64,000 nucleotides of DNA from Narthecium ossifragum (GCA_963920575.1 OY986969.1:14586615-14650614), one strand, 5' to 3'; positions 1 through 12,132 are shown, counted from the first letter of the stretch. Translations and numbers: made by a program. Notes: generated by a model not told the origin, from the letters alone.

Positions 1-1176
1 GGTGCCACCCCAGGAAGTCCCATAGTGTTGACAGCTTGGAACGCGGGCATCATTCCAGGGAAACCAGGAGCAGAGAAGCCTCCATAAGGACCCCCTCGAC
101 CCATAAACGTTGGATCAAACCCTGCACCCATCATGCCTTGCGGGTGCATCAATCCACCAGCAGGACCACCCATTCCTGGCCCTGCAAGGCCTTGCCCAAA
201 TGGACTGCCAGTATTACCGACACCTCCGGCAGCCCCAACCATGTTCTTTCCACACATGACTCCTCTTCCCCTCATCATTCCAGCACCACCCTGCCCTCTA
301 TTAACCATTCCTTGACCACCACGACCCCATCCTCCCCTGCCAAAGTTCCTCCCGCCATCACCACCCTGAAAGTTCATTCCGCCTCTGCCACCTCCATCAT
401 TCATAGGCCTTCTCCCTTGTGGCTGCAGCTGCATCTGAGTCTGGTTTTTGTTCACATAACTGGAGCCCATTTGCTTCAAAGTTTGGGGGTTGGCAAATGT
501 CACCACACAGGCCCTTCCATTGAACAAAAAACCATTCATTCCATCCTTACAAGCAGCCGCAGCTGCTGAATCATAAAACTCAACTTGACAGTATCCTTTG
601 GATTTCCCACTTGCCCTCTCATCAAAGAATTTGATCTCCTTCACCCTTCCATACTGAGACATCACACTTTCAAGCTCAGCATCAGTGGTCCACCAATGCA
701 GCTCTCCAACATAGAGCATGGTTGGTCCATTATTCTCCACCAAGCCCATCACTTGTCTCGAGTCCTCATTCATTATGGGCCGATTCGCATCTATGCCCAC
801 TGGATTAGACGGCATTGGAGGGGGGGCACTCCAAGCGCTACCAGTTCCGGGGCCTGGAGGCAACAATGAAGGGGCACCAGCAAACTTGGGATCCATATTA
901 ATCTTTGGTGGGAATTGTGCTGCTGGAGGACCACCTTGGAACCCCATATTACCTATGTTGGCTTGTGGAACCCCTTGTGGGTAATTACTAGAACCATCTT
1001 CCAAGCCCTTTCCGGGCATGATGGTAGATTTTTGTTCAGCTTCCAGATGACTAGAGCTTGGTTTGGAGCTCTGACCTTCAACCTTGATATCTGGGACTTG
1101 GGCAGTGGTGAATAAGGGATTTTGGCCGTGGACAGCACCATTTCCAAATGGAGCAGCTGGCTTGGCATGCACCTGT

Positions 1177-1213
<37 letters not shown>

Positions 1214-1400
1214 GGGCTTGCATAAATCCCTCTCCAACGTTCACATCATTGTAGAGATCATCGTACTCTTCATCCTCTCCCATCAACTCCTCCTCAGCGA
1301 GGGCCGGGATCGCACCTCCTGAGCCCTGGTACTGCAGCTTCTGGCTTCCCCCATACTCCTCCTCTCCATAGTCCAGTTGCTCCTCGCCCAGAGGATCCAT
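1..1400 (-). CDS. RRM-domain RNA-binding protein, CPSF6/CFIm68-like, 3'-truncated by window edge
   Basis: An open frame starts at the ATG at 1,400-1,398 (MDPLGEEQLDYGEEEYGG) and stays open for 466 codons to base 3, so the C terminus lies outside the window. In order: an acidic N terminus; a run of 11 glutamines (residues 64-74, all CAG); a proline-rich linker; one RRM at about residues 227-303 with RNP2-like LYVGEL (residue 229 on) and RNP1-like KSKGYCQVEF; then a glycine/arginine/methionine-rich tail (GGRGGWGRGGQG and similar). This layout is that of plant RRM proteins related to cleavage factor I subunit CPSF6, which act in the nucleus in mRNA 3'-end processing; the function is inferred from family resemblance. 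No intron interrupts the visible coding part. The next upstream minus-strand signal is a splice acceptor at about 1,410, which supports this start. It could instead be another glycine-rich RRM protein. Confidence 0.85.
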
Positions 1401-1409
1401 AGACGTTAA

Positions 1410-1873
1410 CTGAGCTCAAAGACCAGAGCAACAGATCAATAGAGCTGAAGAAATCTCTGCTAAACATTTGTTCAAATCAGAATAAATCGCAGAAAATTGC
1501 TTAAAGGAGCACTATTCATCATCGAGATCAAGAAGCACACAAATCCACGATGCCCCAATTCGTAAAGTCACGATGTTTTGAAGAAAACAAACACTTCAGT
1601 CCATTTCAAGATAGCAACCGCACCAAAACTCGGTACCAACTCAGGAAAACATCTAGATTTAGCATAAAAGTGTTGGAAAATAGAGCATTCTATCCACTAT
1701 CGGCATGAATCAAAGTACTAAGAGCTGAAAACAAACTCCCCAAGTCGATGACGAGCACCCGACAGGACCACGTCCAACAAGGTTGCCTTTTGACGACCCA
1801 GCCAAACTAGATATCGACAAGTATTTTACTCCATAAGAACATCACGGAGAGGAGGAGAGGAAGAGGGATCTAC
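1410..1873 (-). other. Predicted intron in the 5' UTR of the RRM gene
   Basis: On the minus strand a consensus donor CAG/GTAGAT ends the upstream leader at 1,874. A candidate acceptor (CTCAG) ends at 1,410, ten bases before the start codon. The interval is AT-rich with no long frame, while the leader upstream is CT-rich. A leader intron just before the ATG is common in plant RNA-binding protein genes. No transcript evidence is available and the acceptor could be shifted by a few bases. Confidence 0.5.
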
Positions 1874-1933
1874 CTGGGTGCCGGAGTGGTGCCAACTCGC
1901 AGAGCTGTGGTCGGCGTCAGACGGAGACGGAGG

Positions 1934-1945
1934 GGGTTTAGGGTT
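1934..1945 (-). promoter_or_regulatory. Telo-box in the leader/promoter of the RRM gene
   Basis: On the minus strand the site reads AACCCTAAACCC, a plant telo-box. Such boxes are known in the promoters and leaders of housekeeping genes for translation and RNA processing. It lies 11 bp-scale upstream of pyrimidine-rich leader sequence and about 60 bases upstream of the predicted donor at 1,873, which fits a short non-coding first exon. A TATA-like ACTATA lies near 1,992-1,998 on the same strand, but its role is uncertain. Confidence 0.5.
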
Positions 1946-2429
1946 GTGCGAGGAGAGGGGAGGGGGTTGGGGGAAGAGGAGTTAAGGGCGAGTATAGTAT
2001 GATTGGGGGGGGCGTCTAGCGAGATGGAGAAGGTGGACGTGATGGGGATTATCCTAAGCATACATAAATTAAGCTTTTTTTTTAGTTATAAGCCTATCAG
2101 GGACAGATCTCATTGGAAATGGGATTAGATCTAAAAGAGCACAGGGAAATGGCGTGAAGCATTGGGAGGATGCATACTAATGGCATAAGGGCATTTTTTT
2201 CTTTTCCATTTGGCGTGATTTTTATTTTGACTTTTGAGAGACCACTTGACAGTTATTTTGTAAAGATAAAAATGAAGTAACTATGTCCTGTTTGTTAGCA
2301 TTGTTACTTTTTTTTTCAGATAATTTTCATTTAGTCTTCTTTCAAGATCTTTTTTGCTCTGGGTCTCCTTTTAGATTTTTAAGACATTTGGTCTTTTTGT
2401 GGGTTATTATGGTAACTTTTCATTTATTT

Positions 2430-2640
2430 TAAAATTGATTTTTAGTTTTTTGGAAGTTACTTTTCAGTTTTTTTGAAAGTTACTTTTCATTTTTTTTTAA
2501 ATTATTTTTCAGTTTTTTGAAAGTTACTTTTCAGTTTTTTGGAAGTTACTTTTCACCTTCTTTGAAAGTAACTTTTCAATTTTTGGAAGTAACTTTTCAA
2601 TTTTTTTGAAAGTTGCTTTATAATTTTTTTTTAATCTGAT
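2430..2640. repeat. AT-rich imperfect tandem repeat (GTTACTTTTCA units)
   Basis: Units of about 22-26 bp repeat GAAAGTTACTTTTCA followed by a T-run at least seven times with drift in the T-run length. There is no coding potential. It separates the host gene promoter from the transposon block. The unit also appears inverted just downstream in the hairpin at 2,694-2,723. It could be the remains of a small foldback element, but no clear ends or target duplication were found. Confidence 0.7.
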
Positions 2641-2693
2641 GACTAAGTTACTACTAGCATAAACTCATTTTTTTCCATGTCAATTGTTATTGG

Positions 2694-2723
2694 TAGTTAC
2701 TTTTCGAAAATGAAAAGTAACTA
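2694..2723. repeat. Perfect inverted repeat, 12-bp arms, 6-bp loop
   Basis: TAGTTACTTTTC (2,694-2,705) is followed by GAAAAT and then by its exact reverse complement (2,712-2,723). The arm is the same unit that forms the tandem repeat to the left, so the region reads as tandem copies ending in an inverted copy. A hairpin or foldback origin is plausible. A/T runs continue to 2,835. Confidence 0.8.
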
Positions 2724-2935
2724 CAAAAAGAACTGATAGCATACACGAAAAAAAAGAAAAGTAACCATATAGTTGAAAAGTTACTGCAAAAAAAAAATTA
2801 CTACAAAAAAAATAATTGAATTTTTTTTGCAAAAAATAGGGTCCTGCGCGAGGCAGGCGTCGAGCACGGCGTCTGGAGTTTTGGTTCGGCGACAGCTTTG
2901 GAGCTTTGGAGCTTTGACCGGCGAGGGGGAGCCCG

Positions 2936-3197
2936 GATCCGCGCCGGGGGAGGGGGATCGGCGACGGGGGATCCCGGATCTGCGGCGGGGGAGGCGGATC
3001 GGCGGTTGTGATCGGCGGATCTGCGGCTGGGGGAGGCGGATCCGTGGCTGGGGAGGCCGGATCCGCGGCGGGGGAGGGGAATCGGCGGCTGTGATCGACG
3101 GATCAGCGGATCGGCGGCTAGGGGAGGCGGATCTGCGGCGGGGGAGGCCGGATCCGCGGTGGGGGAGGCCGGATCCGCGGTGGCGGGGGGCGGGGCG
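2936..3197. repeat. G-rich minisatellite (GGATC-CGCGG-GGGGAGGC units)
   Basis: Imperfect units of about 21-26 bp built from GGATCNGCGG followed by GGGGGAGGC repeat roughly ten times. The strand is very G-rich. A frame crosses it and gives a low-complexity RIRGWGGR-type peptide, which I regard as chance. The array ends abruptly at 3,197, where the truncated A-family LTR begins, so it marks the breakpoint between host flank and transposon block. Confidence 0.7.
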
Positions 3198-3790
3198 GGT
3201 TACAACAGTTTATACATCATACTCCCGTAGGAGACTAACTATAACAAAAGTGTAGAAAGGGGATCACCGGTCCTCAAACCCCACCAGACGCCGCCGCGCC
3301 ACCAAACGCCTGCCCGGTAGGGGCTACTGAAGAAGAGCTGGCGTCTACACCTGCAAAACGCAGCCCGGGTAGGAGTGAGCATAAAGCTCAGTAGGGTTCT
3401 ACACTACGTCACACAGAAGGAAGGGGAACGCAAGAGTGTCGCCCTCAAGTAAGACCTGGGTGTATACAGGGGTCCCATAACCCCACTGCGTGTCCCTGAG
3501 GCCCAGGGGCAGCACTCAGTAGCAGGAACAACACTGGCCACACAACTACAGGAACCCAACACTGCAAGGTCCGCACAGTAGGACATCGGCTACACCTCAG
3601 CATCTGACTCAAGGCCGACATGACCTCTATAATCACCAAGCAACATGTGTACCAGTCATCTAAGCCTATCATCAAATTCTACTGGACACCACAATTCAAA
3701 CCGGGTCCTAACTTACCCAACCCCGGTCCTAGGGCTAAATCCGAGCTTCCAACCTCGGGATGGCGATCCACAAATCACCCACGCCCTAAC

Positions 3791-5495
3791 TGATGAGACG
3801 TGAAAAGTGTCGCGGCTTAACGCGTCCGATCAAAATTAGAAATTTATAATCAAACTCCTAACTAACTACCTTGGGGGTAGCTAGCGGTGAGTCCGAGTCG
3901 AATCCACAGGGAATGCGTATGGAAACAATTAAACTACTAATCTCAATCTAAGTGTCCCAACAATGATAATGAAAGAGATGGTTTTTGGGTTTTATGATAA
4001 GGAAACTAAGAAAGCATGTAAATGATTCAATGGATAAAAAGAGGTCCTAGGGAATTCCAATTCGGATTAGGCTCAATCATAGCTTTCTAATGGATCAAGA
4101 TGTGCAATCCTATTGAGACACTACAATATCGACTACCTTGTGGCTAACAAAGGTCGTCGCTAACGAATAACTAGTTAAAGACTATCCGTCGCACTAGGTG
4201 TATGCTAGAAAGTCGACGATCGAGGGATTAGCTACAATCATCGCCAACAAGAAGTCGGGTTAGGATCATCTCGTCGCAAGGAATCGGGTTGTATGGAGTA
4301 CGGTAATGGATCAATGTGGTTCTAGCACATCGCATCCAATACACTACAAAAGATAGGATAGATGCTAGGTTAGATGTGGATTGGAGTGGTTCTAGCACAA
4401 CCAAGTCCCTAACTTAGAGCCAAGACTCCCTTCAACACAAGTGGCCATGGTTCTAGCACAACCTACTCATTGGGGAATATCAACAAACACCTATTGGGCA
4501 CAAGGTTCTAGCTTATGCATACCAAAAGATTCATCCATCCAACATTAGAATCCAACTACAAAGGTATAGAAATGAAGAATAAATTCATACAACTTGTCTC
4601 ATAAGGATTACAACATCTAAATTCAAAGAAAACTACAAATAAAAACCTAAAATATCATGGTATTCCACTAGATAGATAGATTAGCTACTCATCTTTGATG
4701 GAGAAGCCATGGAGATGAGATGGATCCTCTTCTTCATCAATCTCCTCCCTCTTGGATGAGAGCTCCCTTCCTTGTCCAAGGGGATTGCCCCTTTCCTTAG
4801 CCTCTTCTTGTCCAAAGGAATCCCCCAATAAGAGCCCAAAGTTTAGTATTTATAGCCCTCAAGCTTCACCCCTTTGGATTACATCTGGGCCTTTCATTTT
4901 GCTTAACTGGCACTGAAAGATCGATCTTCTAGGGGTGAAGATCGATCATTTTATCTCGTAAAACTGGCTACGCCAGCAGACGATCGATCTTCTATAGGGA
5001 GAAGATCGATCCTTTGAATTACTGCTCTCTGCTATAGTACCAAGATCGATCTTCTATAGGGAGAAGATCGATCCTTTGAATTACTGCTATCTGCTACAGT
5101 ACAAAGATCGATCTTTTATACACAGAAGATCGATCTTCTTTTCTGCATATTATCTCTTTTGCCATTCAGCACTGCACATTGGTACGAAAAATGCCATAAG
5201 ATCTAGGAAACTCGGAATCATGAACCGTAAAATTCTCCAGAAACTACACTTCCAGAGCTTTCTAATGATATATGGCACATTATCTGGTTCTTCCTGAGAA
5301 GGTACAGTTTAATGTTTGAAGTTGACACATGTACCTAAATGTGCTCGAATAGGCTTGTTTACGCTCTAAAGTTGATCTAACTTCTATTGAGGGCTCTTGT
5401 ACCTGAAATACCATGAAGATTATTAGAAATACCTTGCTCGAAAACTAATAAATGTAAATTAAGGGGTTAATGTGTGTACTTTTCACGTCTCATCA
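3791..5495 (-). mobile_element. Solo LTR D1 (Athila/Tat type), TSD CTAAC
   Basis: A 1,705-bp insertion starts TGATGAG and ends CTCATCA. CTAAC flanks it at 3,786-3,790 and 5,496-5,500; removing it restores the A LTR seen at 22,170. Its ends form an 18-bp perfect inverted repeat, long for an LTR. On the minus strand it carries a TATA box and the TTCCCTGTGGATTCGACTC stretch near its 3' end (about 3,890-3,920), typical of Athila/Tat-type LTRs. It also carries a conserved block (5,190-5,295) shared with D2 and D3. Palindromes sit at 4,918-5,140. There is no internal region, so this is a solo LTR left by recombination. Confidence 0.9.
4847..4854 (-). promoter_or_regulatory. TATA box of solo LTR D1
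   Basis: The minus strand reads TATAAATA in the context GGGCTATAAATAC. The same context occurs in the D2 and D3 LTRs on the plus strand. The palindrome cluster lies just upstream in coding sense (4,918-5,140), so in D LTRs the cluster is in U3. Confidence 0.65.
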
Positions 5496-7289
5496 CTAAC
5501 CTTATGCAACTAATGCATAACAGAGAATGCATGCTATGAACATACACAAGCAAGAGAAAAAGGCATGCAACAATATGTCAAGGTAGCATACAAGTCCAAC
5601 AGGATCACTGCAGCGGTACTACCAACCGCTGCCAGCCGATCCGCAGCGGATCCTGGCATTACGACGGTACCACTCCCGTCAACCGCAAACTCCTGCAACG
5701 GGAAGCAACCCCGAAAACCGATGAACAGTAAACATATAATATTATAATCCGACATTATACTATTATATTCAAAACACCAAAACCTCTACTTAGAGGCTAG
5801 TTTGTCCCGTTGATCCGACTTCCAAACGACGTCGGATTCAAGATCCAACTTAGCCACCAGTAGATCTACATGTCGGGATCAACATATCCAAAATCCATGA
5901 TCATCCAACGGTTGGATTAACGGAAAAACATTAATCAAAATAGCTAATCAAAAACTCTATGAAACACCATCAGCCAACTTGGGATCGATCCAGAACAATT
6001 TGGATCGATCCAAAGCTTCATACCAACCCATAAAACGGCATCAGTCAGCTTGGGATCGATCAGGTACAGTTTGGATCGATCCAAAGCTCCATACCAGCTT
6101 CAGATCAGCCTCGTCGCAGGCCACGAGAAAAATCACCACAATTCGTAGAAAAATGGAAAAAATATGAAATAAACTGGCATGGAAAGCTAACGAAGAGATG
6201 TACAACTCTTATGTTTATCAAAAGCCAAGATCATACATGTACAAGCCGGAAAACTCGCCGCAAGCCGGCTGTTCTTCAAGAACAGCAGAAAACTGGAAAA
6301 TCCGAGATTAATCATGAATAAATCCTACTCAAATCTCAACCAAAGATCATGAAACTTATATCAGTAATTTGAATAGACAAGATGCATCCCACATCACAAT
6401 TTCATCAAGATCTAACGGCTAGATCTAACGAAACCCATTAATTAACTCATGTAGGTAGAACACCAACCTAACAGCGCTTTCCTCGGCTGATTCCACGCGA
6501 GTTGATCACCAACAAGGTTCCAAACCACTTCAGGGAGCTTCCTCTCGTCGCCACGGATCCAACAAGCTTTCAAGCTCCCAAAACGGTGGTCGGAGGAGGA
6601 AGAACGGAGAAGAAGAAGGAGGAGGCTGTCGGAAGAAAAACAAAGCACACAGAACCGGGAAGAAGAAAGAAGAAGGAAGAAGAAGGGAAGGAAGAAGAGA
6701 AGTAGAAGGAAGGCCGGGGAAGGTGGGGAGAAGGTGAAGGAGAGGGTGAAGGAGAGGACCTCTCCTCTGACAACGGAGAGCGACGGCACATGGTCGTCCT
6801 CGCCGCTCAACTGCTCTGCTGTAAGCTCAACTGCTTGCTACAGTGCCTGGATCGATCCAAAATGTTTGGATCGATCCGAACGGGTCAAAAACCCACCGAC
6901 TCGCTCACGAGTCCGATCGATCGCTCAAGGGCCGTAAGTTGCCCAAAAAGCAAGCTTCAGCGCGCCCGAGCTGGGATCTTCTGATCCCGGGTCCACCTAA
7001 CCATTCTAAACAAGCACTAACACAAACAAGGTCAGTGTGTGCATACGCGGGTGTGAAACAAACCAACAAGGAGCAATTTACTAAATTGCCCTTGCGGTCC
7101 ACAACGACTCACAGGGGTAGTGGGACAGGTCCTCACATCCTAATACCCTTCAAGGAAATCTCGTCCCGAGATTCGATAAAGGTAGGGCTCGGAAACAGAA
7201 AAACAGTTACACTAAAAGACAGGACAAGAGGTACCTCGAGATGAAAACAACTGTGGAAACTCCTGTTGCATGCGCGCCTCGCGCTCCCA

Positions 7290-9860
7290 GGTCATCTCCT
7301 CGGTGTCTCTGTGCCTTCACAGTACCTTGACCAAGGGAATCGTCTTGCCCCGCAAGACCTGATCCCTCCGGTCAAGTACTCGAACTGGCTGCTCGACGAA
7401 CGTCGCGTCCGCCTCAAGCTCGATGTCATCCACCCTGATGACATGAAACGGATCTGGGTGATACTTCCTCAGCATCGACACATGGAACGTCGAATGCACA
7501 GCAGACATGTGCTGAGGAAGATCCAGGCGGTAAGCTACCTCGCGGATCCTCTCTAGGATCTAAAACGGCCCGACAAACCTCGGCGCCAATTTACCACCTC
7601 TGCCAAACCTGACGGATCCTCTGTATGGCGATGCTCACAGGAACACTCTGTTGCCGACTGCAAACTCTAACGGTCGTCGCCTCTGATCTGCATAACTCTT
7701 TTGCCGGCTCTGAGCTGTCAGAAGTCTCTGCCTAATCTGCACTAACCTCTCTGACGACCGCCTGATGAGGTCTGGACCGGTGAGTGAAGCCTCTCCAACC
7801 TCTGTCCAGCACACTGGGGAACGACACGGCCTACCGTACAACGCCTCGAAAGGTGCTACTCCAAGTCTGGACTGGTAGCTGTTGTTGTAGGCGAACTCCA
7901 CCAAGGGAACGTGCTCCTCCCAGCTGCCTCCGGCGTCGAGGACACATGCTCTCAGCATGTCCTCTAAGATTTGGATTGTCCGCTCTGACTGCCCGTCTGT
8001 CTGCGGATGAAATGCCGTACTGAAAGTCAGGTGTGTGCCAACTGCCTCCTGAAAGCCTCGCCAGATGCTACTGGTAAACATGGGATCACGGTCTGACACG
8101 ATAGAAACTGGAACTCCGTGTAGTCTGACCACCTCTATGACAAGTGAACTGCTATGTGGCACACATACTCATCTCATATGTGTTGACCTGACCTCTGCAG
8201 CTGGTCTCTGGATCTGATCTCTGCATCTAATCTCTGTATCCGATCTCTGCATCTAATGTTTGTATCTGATCTCTGCATCTAATCTGTGTATATGATCTCT
8301 GCATCTAATCTCTGTATCTGATCTCTGCATCTAATCTCTGTATCTGATCTCTGCATCTAACCTTTGTATCTGGTGCCAACCAAGCTGACGACGAAATCCA
8401 TGATTTATCTCCATGCCTCCTGAATGAGTAGCAACAGGAGAGGAGTAAACCTCACGTAGGATGTCATCGTGTAACTCTGGATCTGCTACTCCACCTCTGG
8501 GGTACTATCAAATGTCTGCTAAAGCCGTCAGGAAACTCTATAGGCTCGATGTCGTCGTCGCTCCACGCCATCATGGTCCCGGTGCAGACTATCGGGGTAG
8601 GGTTGCCTCGGCCTCCACCTCGTCTGGTCTCTCCTCTCTGCCAACTCTGGTTGATCCTCTGTTCGAAGGAACCTTCAAGGACACCCTATCAGGAACAGAG
8701 AACTCCAAAGATCATCGCCTCTGACCTGAGTAGCTCTCTCGTCTGCTCTGTGCTGATCTCCCTGAGAACTGTCTGACGACGTCTGGGATGGTGGATGGTG
8801 CCTCAACAACGTCGGTTGAGCAATCGGATGAACGGCACGAACTGCCGTGCTACACCTAGAATGGCACTGCACCCGTCTGGACTGATGGCTGCTGGAAAAG
8901 GAAAACTCTAGTAGTGGGACGTACCCTACCTAACAGCCTCCTGCAATCTGGTGATGACGTTCGCCATGGTGTGCTTCCGCTCCCACTCTGACACTGGAAT
9001 GGGCTGTAATGGGTCTGCCGAATCTGCAACACTGCTACCTAAGCACGACCTACCATCTGCTGACGCTGTCCAGCCCTCTACCATGTGCTCAGTACCAACC
9101 ACAACACGAATCTCCACGAGCTCCGGATATATACCCTGGGTCTATATCACTCTGACCGGGAGAGCTGGGATGCTGCAAACACCGAAGGGGAGGTCATCTG
9201 GAATCTGATCCTTGAAATCTGATCCAATTGATTGTCTGTCTCTGATGAGCTGACAAATCCACCAAATCTGCTCTAGCCTCTTTAACCACTGCTGATGGCT
9301 AATACCCTTAAAGGCACTGACTCAGTGACTTTAAGGCAAAAGCTCCGGTCTCCTGGTCACTCTGGTCAACGGTTCCGTAGTCTTGGAGATGCCTCTACTG
9401 AATCTTGAACACCGTCTTCAACCTCTGCTGTCGCACATCTGTGTCGAGCCCGGCTGAATCAAGTGATATGCCTGCCGCTGAGACTGCCCGTCCGTCAAAA
9501 CCTGCCTCTGAAGGCCAAGGCCTCGCGCTGGGAGCCAAATAACGCCGATACACCCTCGGCAGCTGCGATGCAAACGCCAAATATCGCTGGTGCTCCTCCT
9601 CAACGCGCCAGTAAATAGGATGTTGTCGGTGAACGCTACTGCAACTAATCAGGGTACGCCCTGAAGATCATCTACATCAGATCTGTGAAAGTTGCTGGTG
9701 CGTTTGTCAGACTAAATGGCATCACTGTGAACTCGTACAGTCCATACCTCGTACGGAAGGCTGCCTCCGGGATGTCGCAATCCCGAAGCCTTAGCTGGTG
9801 TAGTCGATGCGAAGGTCAAACTCTGAAGGGGTCGACGAGTCTCTCAACTGCTAACACATC
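7290..9860 (-). pseudogene. Degenerate gypsy pol of A-I: RT, RNase H, integrase remains
   Basis: Reading leftward: RT pieces around 9,860-9,685 ([20 protein letters not shown]), a connection/RNase H tail (9,117-9,080, VVGTEHMVEGWTASADG), integrase entry (about 9,000, EWERKHTMANVITRL), integrase core 8,162-7,635 ([46 protein letters not shown]) and a C-terminal tail 7,508-7,317. The order is RT before integrase, which is gypsy. Frames shift repeatedly, stops are frequent, and a 26-bp minisatellite interrupts the integrase. No functional product is possible. Confidence 0.8.
8206..8375. repeat. 26-bp minisatellite inside the integrase remnant
   Basis: About six units of GTATCTGATCTCTGCATCTA plus ATCTCT repeat head to tail with small changes. 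They sit exactly where integrase core sequence should continue, just upstream (coding sense) of the [16 protein letters not shown] segment. The unit is not a simple repeat of flanking integrase codons, so expansion after the element died is likely. Confidence 0.8.
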
Positions 9861-11467
9861 ACAGTTACACTGCAGCGGGCGCATACCTTATGCTGCAACA
9901 CTGACTAGCTTCCTGACGCCCATGCATGTATGGAGGGAAGCATCCACAATGAGAACCGGAACACACTCTGAGGTAACACACCTGGGCGAACGAAATCCCG
10001 AGCTACCGACTCGGCCGACTGAGTCCTCGACTCTCCAATTGCTGCTAGCATCCACATGCAAACTCGCAACGCTCACAACCGCCCAAAGGAATCTCGACCT
10101 CGAACTCGATGTCCCACGAAGGCGACAACCAGAAAGCTCCTCAAGAAGGACAACTGCACAAACAACAACAACAACATGAGGGGAAAGCTGCTCTCCAGAG
10201 CACCCACGAAAACAATGGGGAAGGAGTTCACTACAAGCCGGTGAACAAACCTCAGCTCTCGACAAGCAGAAGGATCACCGAACCACGATTTTCAACGAGA
10301 GCGAAACAGCGCCATTAGGTGTGCTCACGACACCTTCCCACTGCCAAAGAAGCACAACCCGGTGCGCGACCAACCGACGCAACCGAGGAAGCCGTCGAAC
10401 CCCAACGTGCACCACACGTGGGCGACGGACACCTAGAGGTTCCCAACCTCTAAGAAACGCCCCGACAAGAGCAACCAACCCAAGCTCTTGTCCCAATCGG
10501 TGGCTACTCTCAAGCCACACTCGACTCAGGTCCCAAGCTGGCACGGCTACACGGGGACGAGTCGCAAGGGTGAAAACCCAGAGCCACAAAGGAAAACGCA
10601 AGCTGCAAGAAGCTCCGAAAGTTGAAGGTGGCGGCTTTGAAACTGGCTGCTGCTGAAGCTACCAACTCCTGCGTCTGCCCCAGGTACCTGCCCCAACCGA
10701 GGCACTAGTCCACCGCTCTGGCCCACACCGTGCGTCACGCCCGACTGCTCTGTGGTAAGCGCCCAGCGCCCCTCGCAACCAGCACCGTCGGCGGAAAGAC
10801 CCACAACGGCTAGCACTCGAGCACCCGATGGACTACCTCTCAGTATGACGGTCCAGGCTACCTCTCAAAGGACCGGCACGACGCTGCTGTTGCCACGGCT
10901 GTCGCTGATGCTGAAACCTCTGCCTCTGCCAACGGCTACCCTGCCGTTCCCCAGAAGCAGGAACGACAACCCCGAAACTCACCACGACCACCGGCCAACT
11001 GCCCGGTGTCAACCCTCAAGTCATCTGTCTCAGTATCCGGAGTACAGTCCAGGGCGTCCCCCGCTGTCACTCCAGCATACCGAGCCAGGTGATCCAACCA
11101 ACCCGCGTGCTACCACGCGGTGCGAGTACCGAGAATAGAGGAAGGTACTCCCAACTAGACCACCCTCCAAGGGTAGGTGCCAAAGAACAGTACGTGAACT
11201 GTTCTCAACACACAACCAACAGTGTCCCTAGTGGCCCCGACAAGCGCCACTACGAACCGCTTACTGGGAAGGCAAGAAAACAACAGCTTTCCAAGCAAGC
11301 GATACTCCAGGATGTCGAAAACATCCGGGATCCGGGACACCTCCTTCAATTAGTCCTCCACTGTCAAAGGATCTCCAACATCGTCCCTGGGCCACTACGG
11401 GCCCACCTCTTAGGATTCCAAGAGTATAAAGGCGACACGTCCTATTCCCTACTCGCTCATCTCCAGC
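9861..11467 (-). other. Unreadable internal region of A-I (expected gag-protease-RT start)
   Basis: Position in the element calls for gag, zinc knuckle, protease and the first part of RT on the minus strand. I could read only fragments of RT at its left edge. The rest is GC-rich, rich in CA/AC runs on the plus strand and full of stops. It ends at the copia insertion; the matching gag leader and primer site lie beyond that insertion at 21,128-21,376. Confidence 0.45.
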
Positions 11468-11589
11468 ACGGGTGTTGATCCTAACCTTGTTTTGATGATG
11501 CCAATATACATTAAATGATAAAATATATGTTTAATATTTATTACCCCTTTAATTGGAGATATTAAATTCAATATTAAAGCTATTTTGTA

Positions 11590-12055
11590 CTCACTGTCGA
11601 TGCAAGGATCGACCGTGATGAATGGTTCATACATGGCTATATGCGTATTGACGCGACGGTCGATCGGTGCATCGACCGTCGGAAGCGTTTTTCTTGACAG
11701 AGGCTCACGGACGATGCGACGGTCGATGTGGCGGTCGACCGTGGCGCATCAATGAAGAATGTGAAGAAGCGACGGTCGATCGGTGCATCGACCCTGAGAA
11801 GCATTTTTCTTCACAGAGACGGACGGTCGATGCGGCGGTCGACCGTGGCGCATATATGAAGAAAAGTCAAGGAGCGACGGTCGATCGGAGCATCGACCCT
11901 GGGAAGTGACCTTCTCAACAGAGGCTCACGGACGATGTGACGGTCGATGTCACGGTCGACCGTGAGAGCGACGGACGATGCGTGGATCGACCGTCGACCA
12001 AAAAGGCTGAGTTTTTTATACGTGACGGACGATGGACGGATCGACCGCCAGGAGC
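11590..12055. repeat. Palindrome cluster (GGTCGAT...ATCGACC) in U3 of the copia 5' LTR
   Basis: Many copies of ACGGTCGAT face ATCGACCGT at short range. An example is 11,654-11,681: 11-bp arms (CGACGGTCGAT and its complement) around a 6-bp centre. The cluster ends about 80 bp before the TATA box. The same design recurs at 17,748-18,013 and in gypsy B LTRs. Confidence 0.85.
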
Positions 12056-12132
12056 ACGCAGAGTAAAAAACTAGCCGTTGGAGAGTTGCAGGGAGCCGTT
12101 GGGGCTTCTTGTTGAGCTGGTTGAAGCCCATC

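Larger units (their letters stand above)
3198..7137 (-). repeat. 3' LTR of gypsy A-I, truncated, interrupted by a solo LTR
   Basis: It aligns by eye with 21,563-23,799 once the insertion at 3,791-5,495 is removed. It lacks about 186 bp at its terminal (U5) end, replaced by the G-rich repeat. It holds the family A landmarks: a block near 3,345-3,410 matching B-family LTRs in inverted orientation, palindromes at 5,984-6,083 (including TTTGGATCGATCCAAA, 5,999-6,014) and 6,848-6,880, and a long purine tract at about 6,590-6,745 (a CT-rich leader in coding sense). It ends at 7,137 with ...CTCACA, the complement of the TGTGAG start. Confidence 0.85.

Noticed and set aside
953..1237. Minus-strand frame with a serine run over the CAG repeat
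   Set aside because: It is a shadow of the RRM gene in another frame of the same strand; the RRM frame is longer and has domain support.
2773..3255. 160-codon frame over the G-rich minisatellite
   Set aside because: Peptide made of repeat units (RRGRRIGG-type) that runs into LTR sequence; no homology recognised.
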